From Bacillota bacterium (lineage in GTDB: Bacteria > Bacillota > Clostridia > Saccharofermentanales > DTU023): 50,736 nt of DNA. Both the position numbers and the translations under genes were made by a program. Shown piece after piece: positions 45,185 through 50,736 of this stretch. The stretch lies in the NCBI GenBank assembly GCA_023389255.1, contig JAEWER010000011.1, forward strand, positions 1 to 50,736, given 5' to 3'. Numbering within the stretch: the first letter of the stretch is position 1; each line of letters starts with the position of its first letter. A model generated the notes under the pieces. It was given only the letters and a program-made list of their open reading frames with translations, did no database searches and was not told where the DNA came from.

Positions 45185-45535
45185 TTACTGTACGATATCT
45201 TCATTTCTAGCCAGGTCATGCCATAGTTGCTCTAAATCATAGAACTTTCGATCTTCATGATTAAAGATATGTACAACCACATCACCATAGTCGAGCAAAA
45301 TCCAACTTTCATCGTTTTGACCTTCCACCCGTTTAGGATGAATGGCAAATTCTTTTTCAACTTGATATTGCACTTCTTCACTCAAAGCGCGCACCATAGT
45401 AGAGCTATCACCACTAGCTACAACAAAAGAATCTGCCAAGGTAGTTTTCTGACCTACGCTGAGTAACTCAATGTTGATAGCCTTCTTCTTTTCTAATACT
45501 GCAACTATGTATGTAGCTAAATTCTGTTGTTCCAT
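45185..45535 (-). CDS. rsfS: Ribosomal silencing factor RsfS
   Basis: 116 residues. Binds ribosomal protein L14 and blocks subunit joining in starvation. Conserved DSFVVASGDSSTMVRAL and WILLDYGDVVVHIFNHEDR are present. A GAGGTAAAG site precedes the ATG. It follows the nadD-yqeK fusion, its usual neighbour. Confidence 0.95.
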   Translation of the reverse strand: MEQQNLATYIVAVLEKKKAINIELLSVGQKTTLADSFVVASGDSSTMVRALSEEVQYQVEKEFAIHPKRVEGQNDESWILLDYGDVVVHIFNHEDRKFYDLEQLWHDLARNEDIVQ

Positions 45536-45560
45536 GCTTTACCTCATCATTTTGATATTT

Positions 45561-46763
45561 CTATTGTAATTTATCCAAGTACTCACGTGTCACAATACTT
45601 AAAGGATGAATTTTGAGATGCTTTAGCTTCATTGCTTCTTCAATTTCTAACAAGCATTCACGCATCGCTAAATCTAAATCTGTTTCGGCTAAAGCTCTAA
45701 GTCTGGTTAAGTCTTTGTACGTGCGCCCATATTCCAATTTATCAGCAAGGAAAATAATCTTTTCTAGCATGCCCATATGTGGCTTACCCGTGGTGTGATA
45801 AAAAATAGCATCTAATACTTGCTTATTCCTAATTCCCCAAAACTTTTTCACGTAGTACGCACCAGCAGGACCATGGGCGATATTTTTATCGAGCAATTGC
45901 GTAGCCCCTGCTCTTTTGGCAAGTTTTAACTGCTTTTTTAGCGGCATCTGTTTAGCACAATCATGTACTAGAGCAGCTACTGCCACTGGCATCAAGGTTA
46001 CTTGGTGAAGCTTAGCTAAGTACAAAGCATAATGCATCACATTGAGTGAGTGTAACAACCTTTTAGTGTTCATCAGTTTACGCAATTTCTGTTCTAATTT
46101 AGCTAAGTACAGACGTTGTTCTAAGCTCAGCTCAGAAACTATATCCAAATGTCGATATGGTCTATGTTTTTGTAAAAAATCTGCTACGACTTCCGGTACA
46201 AAGCTCTGATATTTTTCAGAATCTTCTCGCAAATATTCACGCAACTGACTGCTAGAAATTTCGGTAGGTTCCATGTTGAAAATGGTAATGCGTGCTCCGT
46301 AGCGTTCACGCAAGTAGTTTGCTTGCTTTTCTATCTCAGTTAAATTGCAATTACCTCTAACTGCAACCAATAATTCAGCTTCTTGCATAATATATGCAGG
46401 TTTATGCCAACTCTCGATCGTGAATAATACATCTGAACCATAGAGTAGGCTCAAATGTAGTTTTTGTCCCTGTCTTGCAAAACGTTGCTTAAAGTGGTCA
46501 ATAGTATCGCTGGTGTAGGATCTTTTGCCTGAGCGCTTAATCTCGTAATCACTGACGCTTACTTCTGGCAAATCACGCACTGCTCGTTTTACCATCTCTA
46601 AGCGGTAACTAGCGGCTGCGGGTACATTTTGCTTATGCGGAGCTAAGCCCAACGGTATAACAATAATCTGCTGCACTAATTTTTTAGCGATGGCCGCTTG
46701 TAGAATGCGCAAGTGTCCTAGATGAAATGGATCAAAACTCCCCCCATAAATAGTCAATCGCAT
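45561..46763 (-). CDS. nadD: NadD-YqeK fusion (NaMN adenylyltransferase plus HD hydrolase)
   Basis: 400 residues. Residues 1-200 are nicotinate-nucleotide adenylyltransferase of NAD synthesis: GGSFDPFHLGHL (7-18) and ISSSQLR near 169-175. Residues 215-400 are a YqeK-type HD domain (His238, then His267-Asp268 in LVHDCAKQM, later HGPAGAYYV and IFYHTTGKPHMG), the family that hydrolyses Ap4A symmetrically. In most Bacillota these are adjacent separate genes (nadD-yqeK-rsfS); here they are one frame with no internal stop. It begins 6 bases after prfB. Confidence 0.93.
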   Translation of the reverse strand: MRLTIYGGSFDPFHLGHLRILQAAIAKKLVQQIIVIPLGLAPHKQNVPAAASYRLEMVKRAVRDLPEVSVSDYEIKRSGKRSYTSDTIDHFKQRFARQGQKLHLSLLYGSDVLFTIESWHKPAYIMQEAELLVAVRGNCNLTEIEKQANYLRERYGARITIFNMEPTEISSSQLREYLREDSEKYQSFVPEVVADFLQKHRPYRHLDIVSELSLEQRLYLAKLEQKLRKLMNTKRLLHSLNVMHYALYLAKLHQVTLMPVAVAALVHDCAKQMPLKKQLKLAKRAGATQLLDKNIAHGPAGAYYVKKFWGIRNKQVLDAIFYHTTGKPHMGMLEKIIFLADKLEYGRTYKDLTRLRALAETDLDLAMRECLLEIEEAMKLKHLKIHPLSIVTREYLDKLQ

Positions 46764-46769
46764 CTGTAC

Positions 46770-47876
46770 CTACTTTCTGCTCTGCCAAACAAGATACTGC
46801 GTAATAAAAGCGTCTATATCTCCGTCCATCACACTGTCTAAATCTGCTGTTTCGTAATCGGTACGATGATCTTTTACTTTAGTGTAGGGACAAAAGATAT
46901 ATGATCTAATCTGACTTCCCCAACTAATTTCTAGTTGTTCTCCTTTAAGATCTTCAATTTTTTCCATGTGAGCTTGTTTGGCCAATGTATAAAGCTTAGC
47001 TTTCAACATATTCATTGCAGTTTCTCGGTTAAAACTTTGCGAACGCTCATTTTGGCAGGACACAACTACTCCAGTTGGTAAATGAGTTATACGCACTGCA
47101 GAAGATGTTTTATTAACATGCTGTCCACCAGCACCAGAAGCTCTAAAGTAATCTACTCTTAGATCATCAGGGTTGATCGTAATCTCAATATTTTCATCTA
47201 AAACTGGCATTACTTCAACTGATGCAAATGACGTATGTCGTCTACCCGATGCATCGAAGGGGGAAATTCTTACCAAGCGATGAACACCGTGTTCTGAGCG
47301 CAAATAACCATAGGCATTGAGTCCACCAATCTGCACTGCAACGCTTTTAATACCAGCCTCATCCCCATCTAAATAATCGAGTAATTTCCAGGTAAAGCCA
47401 TGCTTCTCCGCCCAATGTTGATATAGGCGATACAACATCGATACCCAATCTTGAGCTTCTGTTCCACCAGCGCCTGCGTGTAGGGTCATAATAGCATCGC
47501 TCTGATCGTGCTCCCCTACAAACAAAGTTTTCAACCATAACTCTTCATATTTTTCTGCGAGTTGAGCTACCCCTTGTTCTAGTTCTGTTACAACAGTTAA
47601 ATCTTCGGCTTCCTCACCCAATTCAGCCAAGATGAGTAACTCATCAAAAAGTTCAGTTAAATTGGTAAATTCAGCTACTTTATCACTCAGAGCTTTTAGT
47701 TCTTGTTGCAAACTACTCGCTTTATCTGGATCAGACCAAAAATCTGGTTCAGAACTAATATTTTCTAGCTCCGATATACGAGTTTTAGCATCATCTAAGT
47801 GCAAGTTAACTTTTAATTCCTGTAACTTGTCCTCGTAGGCTTGTATCTGAGCTTTTAATTCTTCTATTTCAAACAT
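46770..47876 (-). CDS. prfB: Peptide chain release factor 2
   Basis: 368 residues. Terminates translation at UGA and UAA. The stop-codon-reading SPF motif is at 205-207 and the catalytic GGQ at 250-252. The reading frame is continuous from the ATG: at the place of the usual in-frame UGA and CUU slip site (near codon 25) it reads VNLHLDDAK, with no UGA. The common autoregulatory frameshift is therefore absent. Confidence 0.95.
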   Translation of the reverse strand: MFEIEELKAQIQAYEDKLQELKVNLHLDDAKTRISELENISSEPDFWSDPDKASSLQQELKALSDKVAEFTNLTELFDELLILAELGEEAEDLTVVTELEQGVAQLAEKYEELWLKTLFVGEHDQSDAIMTLHAGAGGTEAQDWVSMLYRLYQHWAEKHGFTWKLLDYLDGDEAGIKSVAVQIGGLNAYGYLRSEHGVHRLVRISPFDASGRRHTSFASVEVMPVLDENIEITINPDDLRVDYFRASGAGGQHVNKTSSAVRITHLPTGVVVSCQNERSQSFNRETAMNMLKAKLYTLAKQAHMEKIEDLKGEQLEISWGSQIRSYIFCPYTKVKDHRTDYETADLDSVMDGDIDAFITQYLVWQSRK

Positions 47877-47893
47877 CTTCTTAAACGATCCAA

Positions 47894-48730
47894 TTATCTA
47901 TGTTCAAATAAATATGGCTTTTGTACACACCCCAGCAGATAGAGTAAACCACATAGTCTACCCATCACTAGACTACGCAATGCAAAAATAAAGCTATTAC
48001 CGAGTACGTAGCCAATTTGATTATTGGTGAATAATAAACTTAGGGCAATATCACTAAACATAAAAAATACTACAAACATCAAGCAATAGGTACGGAAAAT
48101 AATGAATTTGTAGTTGCGTGACTTATGCCAGGCTACCCCAAAGGCTTGTGGTAAAGATAATCTTTGATCAACCATTAAGATAGGCACGAAATAAAAAGCA
48201 CAAATATAGAAAACACCTAACAAGAAAAAGGAGAAAGAAGAGATGCCCATCACAATACCTGTCAGCGTGGCATAAAACAAAATACCAGGCACTTTAGTCA
48301 AGACCCGCTTAACTGAAGTGAAAAAGTGATCTTTGCTTAAGTTTTCTGTTGCTAGTTGTTTGAATTCTTCCTCGCTTAAATCTGGTGCAACTCGTTGCCT
48401 AATAGATTCTTGATTAAGGTAATTGGTCATCACATGTTGCAAAGCTTCTTCTCGTGAAGCAAACGGTACAGCCGGAAAAATACGTGGCACTATCATGTGC
48501 ACTTTCTCCGGTCTGAACATATCTAAATGTTCATATTTCTTTTCAGAAATAAAGCACTCCGCATAGATCAATGAAACTAACATGGCCAAAAACATGACCA
48601 CAAATTCTGCGATAATTATTTGCCAGTTGCCCGTGGTAATTTCCCAATCCTTTTTACCTGCCAGAATATCATCCAAAAAAGCGAAACTACGATCACCAAA
48701 GGGTGCTAACTCTACAACATTTTTGAGCAT
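47894..48730 (-). CDS. Polytopic membrane protein, start uncertain
   Basis: 278 residues from the first ATG, with about five hydrophobic segments and a charged loop in the middle; weak resemblance to DUF975-type proteins only. The ATG at 48730 lacks a ribosome site. The same frame is open upstream to the recN stop and reads FKFTDLRAEIKFRWLFLIVF, a convincing start of a membrane protein, but no ATG, GTG or TTG occurs in that extension. The first codon after the recN TAA is ATT (48806-48808), about 11 bases after GAGAGG. Real coordinates may be 47894-48808 (304 residues). Confidence 0.65.
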   Translation of the reverse strand: MLKNVVELAPFGDRSFAFLDDILAGKKDWEITTGNWQIIIAEFVVMFLAMLVSLIYAECFISEKKYEHLDMFRPEKVHMIVPRIFPAVPFASREEALQHVMTNYLNQESIRQRVAPDLSEEEFKQLATENLSKDHFFTSVKRVLTKVPGILFYATLTGIVMGISSFSFFLLGVFYICAFYFVPILMVDQRLSLPQAFGVAWHKSRNYKFIIFRTYCLMFVVFFMFSDIALSLLFTNNQIGYVLGNSFIFALRSLVMGRLCGLLYLLGCVQKPYLFEHR

Positions 48731-48808
48731 GAAAACGATTAAAAATAACCAGCGAAATTTAATTTCTGCACGTAAATCAGTAAATTTGAATGCATGTCTA
48801 AGTAAAAT

Positions 48809-50506
48809 TTAAATCACTTCCTCTCGCTTTTGTTGTAGCATCTTAGTCGCTAATTGACGCGCTTGTTTATCTTCGCTATCCCCGGCAAGCAAACGAGCTA
48901 TCTCATCTATGCGTCCTGCATCATCTAAGCGACTTAATTCTGTAGCTGTTTGATCTGTAGTAACTCTCTTGCTGATTTGCCACTGTTCATCAGCGATAGC
49001 AGCAATCTGTGCCATATGTGATACACAGAGAACTTGGCGGTTTTGAGCTAAAGCGTGCATCATTTTAGCAACTTTAGTGGCCGCTTTACCACTGATCCCC
49101 GTATCAATTTCATCAAAGATTAAGACACTTAGTCCTTCAGCTTGTGCAATGATTGATTTAATTGCTAACAATATACGCGAAGCTTCACCGCCAGAGGCAA
49201 TCTTGGCTAGAGGTCTGAGAGGTTCACCCACATTGGTGCTGAGTAAAAATTCAATATTATCTCGTCCAAACTCTTGGTAACCCTTACTTTTCTCTGTACT
49301 CTGCGAAGTAATATGAGTGGCAAATTGACTGCGCATATCAAGCTGTGCAAGCGCTTCAATAATCAAATCAGCTAAATTCGTACCAGCCTCAGTACGAAGA
49401 TTATGTAATTGCTCACTGACTTCATCTAGTTGGGCTTCTAATTCCAAGAGTTGTTTGCGATATTGTGCAAAATTTTGTTGCCCATTCTGCAGTTCTTCTC
49501 GCTCTTTTTTTAATTCATCAACATGCTCCAGTAATCGCTCTATATCCATGTGATATTTTTGTTGCAACTTAGCGTACAACTCTAAACGCTTGTTGATTTT
49601 GTCAACTTGCCTTGGATCGGTATCTAATTTTTCCAGATATTCTTCTAGCACAGATGTAGCTTCACTGGTTGCACTAGCTAAGTCATATAGTCGTTCTTTT
49701 ACTCGCAGTAAATTTTCACTGAAATCGCTGATCTCCTCCACAACTTCAGCTGCTATCTGCAACTGCTTTTGTGCTCCAATTTGCTCGCCATCACCCTGCA
49801 AATAATTTAGACTCTGCTCTAAATTACTGACTAATTGTTCCACCGCACTAAGCTTTTTTAATTGCTTGTAGAGTATATTTTCTTCTTCTACCTTTAGATT
49901 GGCACTTTCCAACTCTTGCAATTGATACGAGATGAAATCTAAACGTTCTTTTCGTTCTCTAGGGCTGACCCCTATCTTTTTAATTAGTCGCACTAATTTT
50001 TTGCGCTCTAAAATTAACTGTTGCCACTGATCAAGTAAAGGCTTAATTTTCTCGCCGATAAAATTATCTAAAATTTGTCGGTGGGAACTAACCTCAAAGA
50101 TTTGTTGCTGTTCATGTTGGCCATGGATACCTAGCAAGTGATCCGAAACTGACTTGAGCAAAGTCAGATTAACAATTTGACCATTGATGCGAGCTACACT
50201 TCTACCATCAGCTCTCAGTTCTCGACTGATGATTAAATCATCATCAGGACTATAGTTCGACAGTTGTGCACAGAGATCAGTTGGTAAATTAGTAACATTA
50301 CTAAAAATGGCTTCAACTGTTGCCTTATTGGCACCACTAGCAATGCGGTCTTTTGACATGCGTTTGCCGGTCAGTGAGCCTATGGCATCCAAGAGTAAAG
50401 ATTTACCCGCACCAGTTTCACCGGAAAGTACAACCAAGCCTTCTCCTGGTTCAAAAACAGCCTCACGCAACAGAGCAAAATCTTTTATCTCAATTCTCGT
50501 TAGCAC
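48809..50506 (-). CDS. recN: DNA repair protein RecN
   Basis: 565 residues, an SMC-like ATPase of double-strand break repair. Walker A GETGAGKS near the N terminus, LGIHGQHEQQQIF, central coiled coils, then LASGGEASRILLAIK and Walker B VLIFDEIDTGISG. The start is GTG and overlaps the end of nadK by 7 bases. Confidence 0.96.
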   Translation of the reverse strand: MLTRIEIKDFALLREAVFEPGEGLVVLSGETGAGKSLLLDAIGSLTGKRMSKDRIASGANKATVEAIFSNVTNLPTDLCAQLSNYSPDDDLIISRELRADGRSVARINGQIVNLTLLKSVSDHLLGIHGQHEQQQIFEVSSHRQILDNFIGEKIKPLLDQWQQLILERKKLVRLIKKIGVSPRERKERLDFISYQLQELESANLKVEEENILYKQLKKLSAVEQLVSNLEQSLNYLQGDGEQIGAQKQLQIAAEVVEEISDFSENLLRVKERLYDLASATSEATSVLEEYLEKLDTDPRQVDKINKRLELYAKLQQKYHMDIERLLEHVDELKKEREELQNGQQNFAQYRKQLLELEAQLDEVSEQLHNLRTEAGTNLADLIIEALAQLDMRSQFATHITSQSTEKSKGYQEFGRDNIEFLLSTNVGEPLRPLAKIASGGEASRILLAIKSIIAQAEGLSVLIFDEIDTGISGKAATKVAKMMHALAQNRQVLCVSHMAQIAAIADEQWQISKRVTTDQTATELSRLDDAGRIDEIARLLAGDSEDKQARQLATKMLQQKREEVI

Positions 50507-50736
50507 AGATAACCTCTTTGATTGATCTTGGCAGGTAGTGTCGCAAAGAATTCATCATCACCTAAGCGTAAAAATTTAACACTGCGCTCCGCTTCCGTAA
50601 CACGAATAAACTGCTCTGGTTTCATATCTCGCATTACCCTACCATCTATAGTCAGTAAAGCTTGATAGGGATAATCCAAAACACGTAGCTCAACTGTTGA
50701 AGTAGGCTTTGCCACATAGCTACGGTTATGTAATGT
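50500..50736 (-). CDS. nadK: NAD kinase, C-terminal part (cut by window edge)
   Basis: The last 78 codons of a gene that continues beyond 50736. The frame reads HNRSYVAKPTSTVEL, LTIDGRVMRDM and FFATLPAKI, matching the C-terminal beta-rich end of NAD kinase (RPLVLP-like segment, DGQ segment, ff..L..Ki). It phosphorylates NAD to NADP. The overlap with recN fits the conserved nadK-recN pair. Confidence 0.8.
   Translation of the reverse strand, partial: TLHNRSYVAKPTSTVELRVLDYPYQALLTIDGRVMRDMKPEQFIRVTEAERSVKFLRLGDDEFFATLPAKINQRGYLC

Overview
The window is a compact, AT-rich stretch of a low-GC Gram-positive (Bacillota) chromosome. The evidence is strong AGGAGG-type ribosome sites, an LPXTG cell-wall protein, the hprK-murB-rapZ-whiA cluster, a GlgC/GlgD pair and a ComEA-type competence protein. 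An anaerobic, host-associated member of the Clostridia fits best: MucBP-type adhesin repeats, large glycogen genes and no respiratory genes in view. I cannot name the species from sequence alone. Most genes lie on the minus strand. No complete mobile element, rRNA or CRISPR array is visible. Five tRNA genes are present (Ser-CGA, Thr-TGT, Leu-CAG, Lys-CTT, Pro-CGG), all with an encoded CCA end.

Layout. 1-700: eroded region with the frameshifted C-terminal remnant of a phage-type SNF2 helicase, next to tRNA-Ser. 972-8789: a five-gene glycogen operon transcribed glgB-glgC-glgD-glgA-GH13 hydrolase. 9049-13179: a 1376-residue LPXTG adhesin with seven MucBP-like repeats and an internal 567-bp duplication. 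13757-18856: tRNA-Thr, NAD(P)HX dehydratase with a diverged N-terminal half, thioredoxin, a uridine-kinase-like P-loop protein, a metallo-beta-lactamase-fold hydrolase and a zinc-ribbon membrane protein. 18928-25647: tadA and plsC on the plus strand, then murJ, htrA and several unknown genes. 25686-29438: hprK-murB-rapZ-whiA, from which yvcK is missing. 29540-32277: a MATE exporter and a membrane-anchored beta-lactamase-fold protein. 32358-38526: the F1Fo ATP synthase operon atpB-E-F-A-G-D-C. 38728-44351: tRNA-Leu and tRNA-Lys, a nuclease-helicase, a DHFR/methylguanine-methyltransferase fusion, thyA and tRNA-Pro. 44374-50736: comEA, rsfS, a nadD-yqeK fusion, prfB, an unknown membrane protein, recN and the 3' end of nadK.

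The most unusual system is the ATP synthase. There is no free-standing delta gene. Instead the C-terminal, b-binding domain of delta is fused to the N terminus of alpha, and the delta N-terminal domain is not visible anywhere in the operon. Epsilon is reduced to its beta-sandwich (88 residues) and gamma is enlarged by about 60 residues. Together these suggest a remodelled peripheral stalk and regulation: a delta domain on alpha should be present in three copies per enzyme rather than one. Other rearrangements are the DHFR-(middle domain)-MGMT fusion beside thyA, the NadD-YqeK fusion, an RF2 gene without its programmed frameshift, and a membrane-protein gene after recN whose reading frame extends upstream with no standard start codon.
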